Assembly (NCBI RefSeq): GCF_000284375.1
Contig: NC_017249.1
Coordinates: 8,549,001 to 8,613,000 of the forward strand
Origin: Bradyrhizobium japonicum USDA 6
GTDB lineage: Bacteria; Pseudomonadota; Alphaproteobacteria; Rhizobiales; Xanthobacteraceae
Reading direction: 5' to 3'
DNA: 64,000 nt
Below, in pieces: positions 1-9,000 of this stretch; within the stretch, counting starts at the first letter, position 1, and every line of letters starts with the position of its first letter. The position numbers were made by a program, and so were the translations under genes. The notes below the pieces were generated by a model. It had not been told where the DNA came from, made no database searches, and saw nothing but the letters and a program-made list of their open reading frames with translations.

Positions 1-854
1 CCGCTTGCGGCCTTGCGCGGCTTCTTGGCCGACTTCTTCGGAGCATTTGCAGGCTCCGTCGCCTTCTCTCTCCCGACGCTCTGCCGTAGCGCCTCCATCA
101 GATCAACGACGTTCTCACCCTTTGGCCGCTCTTTAGGGCGGATCAACTTTCCGGCCCGCTTCTGGTTGATCAATTCGACCAGTGCGCTTTCGTAGTGATC
201 CTCGAACTTTTCGGGATCGAACGTGCCTGCCTTCTGGTTCACAATGTGCCTGGCGAGGTCGAGCATATCTTTGGTAACTTTGACATCCTGGATTTCGTCA
301 AAGTACTCCTGCTCGCTGCGGACCTCGTAGGGGTAACGCAGCAACGTTCCCACGAGCCCTTTGTCCATCGGCTCCAGTGCAATGATGTGCTCGCGATTGG
401 TCAGCACGACGCGGCCGATGGCGACCTTGTTCATTTCACGGATGGTCTCGCGGATCACCGCGAAGGCGTCGTGGCCGACCTTGCCGTCCGGACGAAGGTA
501 GTAGGGTCGGATCAGGTAGCACGGGTCGATTTCTGACTTGTCGACGAACTCATCGATTTCGATCGTGCGGGTCGATTCCAACGCGATCTCTTCGAGCTCC
601 TCCTTCGTCACTTCAATGAACTGGCCCTTCTCCAGTTCATAGCCCTTGACGATGTCCTCGTTAGGCACCTCGTCGCCCGTGTCCTGGTCCACCTTGATGT
701 ACTTGATGCGGTGGCCTGTCTGGCGGTTGAGCTGATTGAAGGAGATCTTCTCGGACTCAGAAGTCGCTGGGTACAGCGCCACCGGACAAGTCACGAGGGA
801 CAGACGCAGGAAGCCTTTCCAATTGGCACGGGGGCCGTGTACGCAGAACTCCAT
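1..854 (-). CDS. ku: Ku, DNA end-binding protein of non-homologous end joining (3' end outside window)
   Basis: Prokaryotic Ku forms a homodimeric ring on double-strand break ends and recruits the ligase LigD. Read from the ATG at 854, the protein opens with MEFCVHGPRANWKGFLRLSL and continues VTCPVALYPATSESEKISFN, the characteristic start of the Ku core. Further family blocks follow: HRIKYIKVDQDTGDEVPNED, ELEKGQFIEV, IEIDEFVDKSEIDPRYLIRP, GRVVLTNREH and LLRYPYEVR. The last visible part is a Lys/Ala-rich tail (KKSAKKPRKAAS), the basic C-terminal extension usual for bacterial Ku. The reading frame is still open at base 1, so the stop lies outside the window. About 284 codons are visible, close to full family length. 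Many rhizobia carry several Ku copies, so a partner ligase gene may lie to the left. No strong ribosome site precedes the ATG; a start a few codons downstream is possible. Confidence 0.95.
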   Translation of the reverse strand, partial: MEFCVHGPRANWKGFLRLSLVTCPVALYPATSESEKISFNQLNRQTGHRIKYIKVDQDTGDEVPNEDIVKGYELEKGQFIEVTKEELEEIALESTRTIEIDEFVDKSEIDPCYLIRPYYLRPDGKVGHDAFAVIRETIREMNKVAIGRVVLTNREHIIALEPMDKGLVGTLLRYPYEVRSEQEYFDEIQDVKVTKDMLDLARHIVNQKAGTFDPEKFEDHYESALVELINQKRAGKLIRPKERPKGENVVDLMEALRQSVGREKATEPANAPKKSAKKPRKAAS

Positions 855-977
855 GTTGGACGGCTCGGACTCAAGACGATCGAAAGCGGCTGGTTCCGAC
901 AATGTCAGGGGCAAATAATTCGGCCAGCCTCCCTTCGTCGGACTCGACTTTTGTTCTCTTTATGTTCTAATTCCGGG

Positions 978-1382
978 ATGAACGATCGGCCTGCGAGTTG
1001 GCGAATGCCCACCCCGAAGCAAATGGAAAAGCTAGCCGCCTCAATGGGAAAGAAAGCCGCGAGGGAGCGTTCGCTCGGTCCCAAGGACGACATGCCGGAC
1101 GAGTACTGGCATGCCCTCCTCGATGATGCCGATGACCAGGCCGCGGTTTCGGGACGTTCGAGCCCCGGCCAGCGCCTCTGTGAGATGCCGCAGCATGTCC
1201 TGCGGGTTTCCTGCCGCAGGTGCGAGCGCATTGTTGAGATCCAGAAAGCGGATGCCGCCCGTCTCTACGGGCAACAGGCGAGCTGGAAGGAGGTCGGGCA
1301 CCGTTTGCTGGACAACACATGCCAGAACCGAACCGGCCGCCACGAGGAGGACGGTTGCTGGCCGGCCTTCGGGCCGGTTTGA
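978..1382 (+). CDS. Small conserved rhizobial hypothetical protein with CxxC and Cys-rich tail
   Basis: A 134-residue protein of unknown function starting at an ATG (MNDRPASWRMPTPKQMEKLA). The second half has a likely metal- or redox-related cysteine set: VSCRRCERIVEIQKADAARL contains CxxC, and the C-terminus carries TCQNRTGRHEEDGCWPAF with two more cysteines. That cysteine and aromatic pattern resembles small proteins I recall from Bradyrhizobium genomes; this is memory, not a search. A 100-codon frame on the opposite strand (1041-1343) overlaps it, but the plus-strand product has the more protein-like motifs. It is divergent from the Ku gene, about 120 bp away. Function cannot be assigned. 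Confidence 0.7.
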   Translation: MNDRPASWRMPTPKQMEKLAASMGKKAARERSLGPKDDMPDEYWHALLDDADDQAAVSGRSSPGQRLCEMPQHVLRVSCRRCERIVEIQKADAARLYGQQASWKEVGHRLLDNTCQNRTGRHEEDGCWPAFGPV

Positions 1383-2146
1383 CCGATCCCCCCTGCGTCG
1401 GCCCCGGATGGCTCCGAAGCATCACCCGACGCCGCTCTCCGGCGGCGACCGGAAAGCCCTTGGCAAGGAGCTCGGCAACCCGAAGCCTATGATTACGCTT
1501 CGTCCAAATTGCGTGCGTTCACCGAGCAAGCGAGCGAAGCAACCACAGACCAGTTGGACTGAAAGTTAAATGAGGCATATCACGAAAGTGATCGATACCC
1601 GCACCTAGGACGACGTTGGCGCGGCCGCCACCAAGCCTTCTCCGCGCCGGCCCATATCGGCTCAAACAGCAGCTCGTCGCAATTGAGCTATCGCCCGCGC
1701 GTTGATTGTATGTGCCAATGGGCACTGGCGATCTCGAGGCGGATAGCACCAACGGAAGGATTCGCAATAGCAGCAGCGTTGAGCAGAACGTTGCCGTTAC
1801 TCAGCGTTGCCACACATTTCGAATCCCCACATCTGCCCCTTGCTTCTCGGCAAGCGCACTCCTCCGACGAATAGAATCGCGTCGATGCCGCCCGCATAAA
1901 GCTCGATCACCGTTAGTCCCTCGCAGATCGCGATTCGGCTAACATGATCGAGATAACAAAGCGCCCGAAGGGCGTTGGTCTGCACGATCCACTCCGTCTT
2001 GCTGTAGCAGCGGCCGTGGCATTCCCCGATGGTTCGATGACCGCTTCCGGACTGCGCAGAGAGAGCGCCCGCGGACGACTCATCATCGAGCGCATTGCGG
2101 GCAAGGACTACACAACACTCTTTTATATAGAGAGAATGAGGGAATT
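1383..2146. other. Intergenic stretch before the integrase relic
   Basis: No frame on either strand shows a recognisable protein, a convincing ribosome site or an RNA gene. Short overlapping frames here look like chance frames in GC-rich DNA. A good Shine-Dalgarno sequence (GAGGGAA) sits at its right edge, serving the integrase start at 2147. Confidence 0.5.
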
Positions 2147-3374
2147 ATGCCGCGTCGAAGCAAGGGTGCCAGGCTCCATCTCAAGGCCGCTCGACGAGAC
2201 AAAGCCGGCAAGATTACCCACCGGGCAACGTGGATCATCCGAGACAACGGCCTGGATATCAGCACAGGCTGCGCGTCAGATGAAATTACGGCCGCCGAGC
2301 AAGCGTTAAAGGATTATATTGCCTCGAAATACGCCCCCAAGCGCAAGGCCCAAGACATTGAATCAATCCCGATCGGGGATGTGCTCTCGATCTACCTCGA
2401 TGCAGAGCTCGCCAAGCTCCGCGATCGCTTCAAGGTCGCTGAAGATGATGAAGAGACGATTCCCGGCATCCGCAAGTTCAAGGCGGATTGGGCGCCTGAA
2501 CGATTGGTGGGGCGCAAAAATGCTAGCCGGGGTCGACGGTGAGCAGTGCCGTCAATACGCTAAGGAGCGCGGCAACAAGGGCGGCTCAAGGCGCGATCTT
2601 GAAGACCTACGCGCAGCTATCAATCATCATGCGGCGGAAGGTTATCATCGAGGGATCGTCAAGATCACGTTGCCAGCAAAGGGCGAGCCCCGCGATAAGT
2701 GGCTCACGAGATCCGATGCCGCAAAGCTGATCTGGACGTGCTGGAGATACCGCGAGCTGCAGAAGATGTCGCGGGGGCCACTGAAAGGCCAGAAAGTCGC
2801 GACCGGAAAGCGGCCCTTACGGCACCTGGCACGGTTCATTTTGATTGGTGTTTACAGCGGGTCGCGAGCCGGCGCTATCGCCGCCGCTTCGCCGATTCCG
2901 GCAGTCGGCCGCGCGTTTGTCGACCTGGAGCGCGGTATATACTATCGGCGCCGCCAGGGCGACGCAAAGACCAACAAGCGGCAACCGCCAGTGCCGATCC
3001 CGCCGCGCCTGCTTGCGCATCTCAGGCGTTGGCACCGGATCGATCATCACGCGAAACACTTCGTGGAATTCAATGGAAAACCCGTCATCTCAGTGAAGAC
3101 GGCCTTCAAAACCGCCGTGCGACTGGCCGGCCTTGGCGTGGGTATTTCGCCCCATACGCTTCGGCATACAGCAGCGACTTGGTTGATGCAGCGTGGCGCC
3201 GATCCGTGGCAGGCAGCGGGCTACCTAGGCATGTCGCTTGACGTTCTGCTCAACACCTACGGCCATCATCACCCCGATTATCTCGCAGACGCCGTTGAGA
3301 AGATCGCCAAGCGAGAGAGGAAGATCGAAGGAAACCGCGGCAACTTCGATTCGGTACTGCCGCTGCGTCGATAG
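2147..3374 (+). pseudogene. Tyrosine recombinase (phage/island integrase) broken by a frameshift
   Basis: Site-specific tyrosine recombinases integrate and excise phages and genomic islands, often at tRNA genes. The reading starts at ATG 2147 behind a GAGGGAA ribosome site and runs to about 2490 in one frame (KARRDKAGKITHRATWIIRD...). It then continues in the next frame (LNDWWGAKMLAGVDGEQCRQ...) to the stop at 3374. The catalytic domain is complete in the second frame: the first arginine in GVYSGSRAGAI, the box II motif PHTLRHTAATWLM, and the tyrosine in LNTYGHHHP. The frame change lies near 2488-2505, where both frames hold sensible sequence on either side. With all catalytic residues present, the gene has decayed recently or the base is a sequencing error. 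The product is probably inactive as read. Confidence 0.85.
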
Positions 3375-3866
3375 AAGAATGGAGTTCGTGGGGATTGGAT
3401 TGCTGGTGCAACCCGAACTGATGACTATCGAGCTCACCCGACGTCCGTCAGAAGACCTTTGTTCGAGGCAGAGAGAGTATCAGGAAATTCCCATTGAAAA
3501 ATAGAGCATTTTTCGATCTTGCCGGACAAGCAACCACTGTTTGAGCTACGGCCTGAAGATAAATTCCGGCTCCGTTCCGTTAATGGCCGATCCATCCGCC
3601 GACCATCAAACGACCAACGAGCGGCGAACTAGTTGAACCAACCACTCTAATCGTTAGCCTATCCTCCGAGGGCAAAGGTCCACGCTTTCGGATCGTGACG
3701 GGCGGGCCAAAATGCAATAAGGTTGATGCTGGCAAGACATGCTACCTTTGCTTCGCTCCAACATCACGCAACCGCGTGGCAGCTAAGTGAGGGCAAGAAA
3801 CTAGAAAAATCCGGCTATATTTCATAGACTTAAGTGCCTAGTTCGCACAAACAATAATGTCCCAAT
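3375..3866. other. Intergenic region downstream of the integrase
   Basis: About 490 bp that is more AT-rich than the rest. I see no gene, tRNA or clear hairpin. It presumably carries the promoter of the following protease operon. Confidence 0.5.
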
Positions 3867-5618
3867 TTGACTTGGGGAAGGGCTGTGCTGTTGAGCGAAT
3901 TGTTGCGCGAGGCAGTTATTGTTGCACTGGTCCTCGCAATCAGTTGGTCAGCCTCGGTAGGTGGTGCTGCCTCACAGGAGCGCCCGTCTGACACATTCAG
4001 GGCATCGGCAGTCTCCCTGCTAGCCAGTTTTCTTCGAGTGAACGCCAGCTTCAAGGGTTGCAACGCGAAGGAGGGCTTTGCGTTTATCGTTGGCGAAAAC
4101 GACGACAAGCTTTTCTTGGCGGTGCCGGATCACGTAATCCACTGCCGGGTATTTACTCCACCGGTTGCCGAAGTCGTCCAATTGGGGGGGTATTCGAGCG
4201 ACGGGAAGCCTTTCAGCTTTGGCCGGGCAGACCCGATCGCCTTGCCTGCGGCGGGTACCAGTGGCTCCGAGGACATCGCCTTCCTATCGGTACCTAAGCC
4301 TCAAACCTGGACAACGAAGCACACGTTAATGGCGGACGCCGCCGAACTAGCGAACGGTACGGCTGTGACATTTCTGGGCTATTTACAGCGGCCGATCATC
4401 CCCCAACAGCTAGGTGTCGTCGTTGATGTCTGCGACACCGCTTATACAACCAAAGCATGTGGAATCCTGGTTGAAAGGCTTGCGACGCAAGTCGGGACCT
4501 CTGGCGCGGTCGTCTTCAACGAGCAAGGACACGTCGTTGGATTGAACATTCTGGGAGAGCGCGATGAATCGCTTGCGCTTGCGCTTAGGCTTGATGAGAT
4601 TCGGAGAATTGCAGAAAAAGCCGGGGTGCCGTGGAACATTTATACTGACGCCGAGGAACTCAAGTTCGGCGAGCGGTTGGGACGGGCCATCAATGGCGGC
4701 GACCGAGAGAAATTTAAGGCGGTCGTGGCCAAGCGCATCAATCTCGATCGATCATATAAGTTCAACGATGAGAATAGCCCGTACCCACCGCTTGCCGTTG
4801 CCGGTTGGGCGAACCAGATCGACATGGCCGTGACTTTGATCAAGTCCGGCGCGCGTGCTCACTATGGCCCCGCTATTGGCGCGGCAATGGCAGCGCAGCG
4901 CTACGATGCCCTGAAGATCATGCTGGACGCAGGCATGGGTACCGCGTGCCCTTTTAATACCGCGCTCAGCAAGGGAGATGAGACTTCGATCAGGATGATC
5001 CTAGCGGCAAACTCCCGCGAGCTCGTAACGGGAAACTGCGGCGGGCTTACGCCAGTGAATGCAGCGATCAAGGCTGGAAGAGAGGACGTCGCAGCAGCCT
5101 TGTTCGAGTTAAGGCCAGCCGGCCTAGGCGACGAGGACCAACTGCTTGTTTCTGCTATCCTCAAAGGGCAGTCAAGCATGGTTGAAAAACTCCTGAACAC
5201 CGGCGCTGGCAAAGGGTTAGTGGGCGATAACGTGACGGGAAGTCCGCTTCATGCCGCGGCTTTTGTGGGAAATTCAGAACTGGTCGAGCGATTGCTAGCG
5301 ATGGGTGTGCCCGTGGACCTTCGCGACTATCAGGGCGGGTTGTATGGACCAACGCCTTTTGAAGCAGCGATTTTTGGCGGCAACTTCCAAATTGCACGGC
5401 TGCTAGCCAAGCGAGGAGGTAGCCCGCTCGGGTACCGCAACGGCAAGGAGCGTATCTTCAGTGACCTTATCTTTTATAAGCTGACAGACGTCCAACAACA
5501 GCAGGCCAGACGCGTGGTGATAGAACTGGCTACGGACTACTGCAGTAAGCTAAAAGAAACCCAGTTCAGCGAAGCACGCGACTTCCGCATTCAGCGACGG
5601 AATTGCGAGAATCTATGA
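3867..5618 (+). CDS. Exported trypsin-like serine protease with C-terminal ankyrin repeats
   Basis: Predicted periplasmic protein of up to 583 residues. A hydrophobic segment at residues 15-36, ending near AASQE, fits a signal peptide or anchor. Residues about 45-260 form a trypsin-like fold with a plausible triad: His89 in VPDHVIHC, Asp136 in SEDIAFLSV and Ser212 in VGTSGAVVFN followed by GHVVGLN. Residues about 265-550 hold ankyrin-type repeats, for example PLHAAAFVGNSELVERLLAM, TPFEAAIFGGNFQIARLLAK and ALKIMLDAGM. Ankyrin repeats usually bind partner proteins, so they may deliver substrates or sense a partner. The first in-frame start is TTG 3867; GTG 3885 and TTG 3891 follow a GGGGAAGG sequence and are also possible. 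The stop overlaps the next gene as ATGA, so the two are probably co-translated. Substrate unknown. Confidence 0.8.
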   Translation: MTWGRAVLLSELLREAVIVALVLAISWSASVGGAASQERPSDTFRASAVSLLASFLRVNASFKGCNAKEGFAFIVGENDDKLFLAVPDHVIHCRVFTPPVAEVVQLGGYSSDGKPFSFGRADPIALPAAGTSGSEDIAFLSVPKPQTWTTKHTLMADAAELANGTAVTFLGYLQRPIIPQQLGVVVDVCDTAYTTKACGILVERLATQVGTSGAVVFNEQGHVVGLNILGERDESLALALRLDEIRRIAEKAGVPWNIYTDAEELKFGERLGRAINGGDREKFKAVVAKRINLDRSYKFNDENSPYPPLAVAGWANQIDMAVTLIKSGARAHYGPAIGAAMAAQRYDALKIMLDAGMGTACPFNTALSKGDETSIRMILAANSRELVTGNCGGLTPVNAAIKAGREDVAAALFELRPAGLGDEDQLLVSAILKGQSSMVEKLLNTGAGKGLVGDNVTGSPLHAAAFVGNSELVERLLAMGVPVDLRDYQGGLYGPTPFEAAIFGGNFQIARLLAKRGGSPLGYRNGKERIFSDLIFYKLTDVQQQQARRVVIELATDYCSKLKETQFSEARDFRIQRRNCENL

Positions 5619-6418
5619 CCACCTGTATCAGTGGCTCACGCTTAATGACCATCTTGCCGGTCGCGGTTATTAGCTTTTCGTCCATTCAGCGGTCACAAGC
5701 CGCCATGGACTGTGGTGCCGTGCTTACGATGGACAACCAATCGCCGGCACATGGCGCGAGTTCGTACGGACGGCGCTCTGAGGAGCGATGCGAGGGGACT
5801 ATTCGGGAAGATCAAGCTGGCTCGGTCGGTGTCGCGATATTGCGTCTCGAAGTCCTACCAAGGGTAGACCTCACTTTGGTCAAGACCGTGACGATAACTC
5901 GCACCGCCGATATACCCAAAGGCGCGAGCGCCATTGCAACCATTTTGGAGAGGACAGCACAACACTTCTATCGTCTCGACGCGGCGCTCGATAAGGCGAA
6001 GGCCGTTGCTTGGCCGCTCGACGATGTTGCCAAACCACTTGGTGTCTCTCTGACTAGCCTGGACCTGGTCGGTCGGATCCAAGATCCGGCACAACCTGGA
6101 CAGACGATCTTTTTCCCCATAGCTCTGCGCCAGCCACAGTCAGCTGGTCCCTCCGAACAGTCCGACCTCGCGCTTCGGATGATGCTTACAGCGCCGGCCC
6201 GAAATGTATCTGTCAGCGTCGGCCGCTCCGACCTATCCAATAAGTGCACCGTTGATCGCGAGCTTCTGAGCCTGGCATCCTCGTCGCCTTCAACGCCCAT
6301 AGAATTGACGCTACCTGCTGCTATTCCCCGAATGTTTTGTATCGAGGTTACCTTCAGCACCAAGAATCTTGACGGGAAGTTCGTCGAAGGTAGTACCTAC
6401 CTGTCCTTTCGAAAATAA
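5615..6418 (+). CDS. Exported protein of unknown function, second gene of the protease-ankyrin operon
   Basis: A 267-residue protein starting at ATG 5615, whose first bases overlap the stop of the protease gene (ATGA), a typical coupled start. A TTG four codons upstream is also in frame but less likely. The N-terminus has a hydrophobic segment (MTILPVAVISFSSIQRSQAA) that looks like a signal peptide cleaved after an Ala. The mature part carries five cysteines (for instance MDCGAV, SEERCEGT, NKCTVD and MFCIEV), consistent with disulfides in the periplasm, and beta-strand-like sequence such as VDLTLVKTVTITRTADIP. I do not recognise a family. Linkage with the protease suggests it is a partner, substrate or inhibitor. 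Confidence 0.75.
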   Translation: MTTCISGSRLMTILPVAVISFSSIQRSQAAMDCGAVLTMDNQSPAHGASSYGRRSEERCEGTIREDQAGSVGVAILRLEVLPRVDLTLVKTVTITRTADIPKGASAIATILERTAQHFYRLDAALDKAKAVAWPLDDVAKPLGVSLTSLDLVGRIQDPAQPGQTIFFPIALRQPQSAGPSEQSDLALRMMLTAPARNVSVSVGRSDLSNKCTVDRELLSLASSSPSTPIELTLPAAIPRMFCIEVTFSTKNLDGKFVEGSTYLSFRK

Positions 6419-6429
6419 GGGGGCGCGGC

Positions 6430-7551
6430 ATGGGTCTGGAGGCCGCTAAGGACTGGGCCCGAAGCCAGAAGCAATTGGCACTCTCCGAACTCGACGCTGC
6501 CCGTCGAGCCAACGATGCCAACGCAATTGAAGAAGCTGCCAACAGACTCATACACCTCAGCCAGTTCACAGTTGCGTTGAGTGGCGAGGCGCCGGATGCG
6601 AGCGATGGCAAGCTAGGACCAGGGGGATGGTTTCTTCTTATCGGGATAGCATGTGCGTTGGTTGCGCTATTGCTCAGCATTCACCCCACCGCCGGACTGA
6701 TTTCAATGGAAGCGTCGTCCCGAGGTGTTCGTCTCGCATTCGAGAAAGACGTTAGGCTGAAGGGAGAAGGACTAGCATTCGTCGGATACGACATCACCGA
6801 AATATCTGGAGCCGCAGCGGTCACGGACGCCCGAGGCGGGGCCACGTTACCGCTAAACGTAAAGAACGAGCGACTTAAGATTGAGGCAGACGCAGCTATC
6901 GCCGAGATCCACGTCGCGAAGGATGACGAACTTTCCGTGGAGCTTTTCGGTTCCGATCTAATGCGGTTGTCCCTGCACGGTCCGGGGTCCGGCATAGACT
7001 TATCGCTCAATGGCACAGCTGTTCGATTGCTCGATGGCGATGGCAAGCCTCTCCAAGCTGGAGCGCTCACGGCAAAGAGGAATGTTCATTTTCAGAGCGG
7101 ACCCGCACTTGAAGTGCTGTTGACGAGACGGCCAAAAGCCGGTGAACGTCTGTCCGTCATTCAATATAGCGGTCAAATGGGCCTAATCGCGTTCGACAAG
7201 CGGGTGCCCGTCAATGGCATACTGAATGGCCGCAGCAACCTTCTCCAGTCAGCGACGGTCGCATTTTTGGGCTTCGGCGACGAAAAAACGTCCCCCTTCG
7301 GCGGACAGGCACTTTCGGTAATTAGGGGAAATGGCGCTTTTGAACTGAGCGCCACGGCCACGACGCTGAATGTGGCATTTAATGGCAACGCCGTAGACGT
7401 TCGTGGTACCCAATCGACTCTCACGCCGAGCCTTCTTCACTGGCTATGGAAGAATACAACAATCACTTTCACATTTGGTGCAATCATCAGCGTTCTTGGC
7501 TTCCTTCTAACAAGTCGCACTCGGATACGCGAGTTTCTAAACAAGGGTTAG
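6430..7551 (+). CDS. Two-TM membrane protein of unknown function, third gene of the operon
   Basis: A 373-residue protein beginning at ATG 6430 behind AAGGGGG, 11 bp after the preceding stop. The N-terminal 60 residues are charged and helical (KDWARSQKQLALSELDAARR), probably cytoplasmic. A transmembrane helix follows at about 67-87 (GWFLLIGIACALVALLLSI). A beta-rich domain of about 250 residues, likely periplasmic, leads to a second helix near 345-363 (FTFGAIISVLGFLLTS) and a basic tail (RTRIREFLNKG). This topology would place the central domain beside the exported protease and exported partner encoded upstream. No family was recognised. Confidence 0.75.
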   Translation: MGLEAAKDWARSQKQLALSELDAARRANDANAIEEAANRLIHLSQFTVALSGEAPDASDGKLGPGGWFLLIGIACALVALLLSIHPTAGLISMEASSRGVRLAFEKDVRLKGEGLAFVGYDITEISGAAAVTDARGGATLPLNVKNERLKIEADAAIAEIHVAKDDELSVELFGSDLMRLSLHGPGSGIDLSLNGTAVRLLDGDGKPLQAGALTAKRNVHFQSGPALEVLLTRRPKAGERLSVIQYSGQMGLIAFDKRVPVNGILNGRSNLLQSATVAFLGFGDEKTSPFGGQALSVIRGNGAFELSATATTLNVAFNGNAVDVRGTQSTLTPSLLHWLWKNTTITFTFGAIISVLGFLLTSRTRIREFLNKG

Positions 7552-7841
7552 GCTTAGAGGTCCATTCAAAGTCCGAGAGTTCATGCAGCATGACTCGAGG
7601 CCCCGGTTTGGACGCTTGAATCACGTCCAAACCGATGCCTTCAATCAGCGGAAGCCGGACAATCGGCATTTCCGAGATTGCCCCCTTACCGGACATGCGG
7701 ACATGCCAAAATCGACGTAAATGGACGATGCGAGCCAATTGCTGGAATTTCTCTGTGATGTAAGGTGAGTGTATTCCCTGAGCCGACAATCGCGTTGGCG
7801 CCGTACCAACTTTACTTTGTTACTTGGCGGAGTTTGCGCAA

Positions 7842-8447
7842 ATGATCGATCCAAAAGTCGTCAAGACATTCATTGGACTTATAAAAGAGCTTGTTGGGGC
7901 GGGTTTCAAAATCGACGCGAAGCATAAAGGGCGTCTGGGGAAGAACCTTCGAGAAATTGCAGAGCTTCTTGAGACCACCAAGGATCAACTAGCGAACGGC
8001 ATGGTGCCGCGTGAATCGTCGCACCAAGTTGCAACACTTATCAATTTCACAAACGACACCCTACAAGGCGTGTTCAAAATTCCCAACGCTGATGAGTTGG
8101 ACGACATATTCTCGAAGCAGCTTCCCCACATTGGCTACTTGTTACGCAGCGCCGACGTGTTCATTGATGGCAAACCTCGAACTGGCCGCCACAAATACAT
8201 GTATGGGCTGGAGGCCCGCGACGGTGATTATCAGGTTTCGCCTCAATCCGTCAGTTCGGCCATAGAGGAAATTGAACGAGCTGCAGGTCGACTTCGCGGC
8301 GCGGCGAATTTTCTTGATCCCAACGCCGGCATCAGCAGAAATAGGAAGTCAAGCAGCAAGCCCAAGGCCTCAAATACTTCGAAGGGAAACATCGCAGCAA
8401 AGAGAGGTTCGGTGAGGAAGGCTGCCAAACCAAGCGGCAAACGCTAG
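7842..8447 (+). CDS. Hypothetical protein with helical N-terminus and Lys/Ser-rich tail
   Basis: A 201-residue soluble protein. ATG 7842 is preferred; a TTG six codons upstream (7824) is also in frame. The first 150 residues are helical (KVVKTFIGLIKELVGAGFKI, LREIAELLETTKDQLANGMV, DELDDIFSKQLPHIGYLLRS). The last 40 are rich in Lys, Ser and Ala (NRKSSSKPKASNTSKGN..., RKAAKPSGKR), a disordered basic tail that could contact nucleic acid. It lies 290 bp after the membrane-protein gene on the same strand, so it could be a separate unit. No known family is evident. Confidence 0.65.
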   Translation: MIDPKVVKTFIGLIKELVGAGFKIDAKHKGRLGKNLREIAELLETTKDQLANGMVPRESSHQVATLINFTNDTLQGVFKIPNADELDDIFSKQLPHIGYLLRSADVFIDGKPRTGRHKYMYGLEARDGDYQVSPQSVSSAIEEIERAAGRLRGAANFLDPNAGISRNRKSSSKPKASNTSKGNIAAKRGSVRKAAKPSGKR

Positions 8448-8612
8448 GCATGCGGCCTTAGTCCAGCTTCGTAATTGAAGTAGACAAAGTCAGTTAATGG
8501 ACCATCTCGCCGTTCCGCTGCTGTGCAACAATACGTCGGCTATCGGGGCAGAGCGGACTTCGACAAGCCGTCAGCCCTGTACGTTTGTGGGTTCACGGCC
8601 TACGTAAAGCCG

Positions 8613-8966
8613 TCACGAGCCGAAAATCGTCAACGCTGGAGGTCCACTGGATGCAACGCACTTGTAATGGCTCAAGTTATCAAGCATCGCTACAACGCCG
8701 GGCATAGGCTTTAAATCGCGTGCAAATAACTCTGAGACGCGCCCGCGATCGTTGTTTTCAAACGTATCGGGCAGGCTTCCGCCGATACGATGTTCGATAT
8801 CGGCGAGAATAGCCGAGAGCTTTTTGCCACGGTATCTTTTGACTAATACCTCGGCAGGATCGCTCAACTCCGGCAGCAGGTCGAGAAAGGCTTGATTACA
8901 AAGGGTCTCGCTGTCAACGAGCGTTCCATCCAGATCAAAAATGACACAGATATCTGGCATCTGCAA
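8613..8966 (-). pseudogene. HAD-superfamily phosphatase, C-terminally truncated
   Basis: The N-terminal third to half of a haloacid-dehalogenase-type phosphatase of the phosphoglycolate phosphatase / beta-phosphoglucomutase subgroup. Motif I is intact (VIFDLDGTLVDSE, residues 7-19) with the nucleophile and general-acid aspartates. A helical cap follows, and motif II appears as CVASSGP near residue 104. The protein then stops within about 10 unrelated residues. Motif III lysine and motif IV aspartates are absent, so it cannot be catalytically complete; relatives are about 210-230 residues and this is 117. It begins right beside the decayed IS66 element, suggesting the element and deletions remodelled the locus. 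Confidence 0.75.
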
Positions 8967-9000
8967 AAGGTCCCACTGCCGTTTCAGTGTCGTCCCAACC

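Noticed and set aside
1041..1343. A 100-codon minus-strand frame overlapping the small rhizobial gene
   Set aside because: The plus-strand frame has the conserved cysteine pattern; this one is antisense to it.
7552..7610. Minus-strand sequence HELSDFEW resembling the start of an IS5 transposase
   Set aside because: Only about ten residues match, with no inverted repeats or further transposase sequence; chance cannot be excluded.
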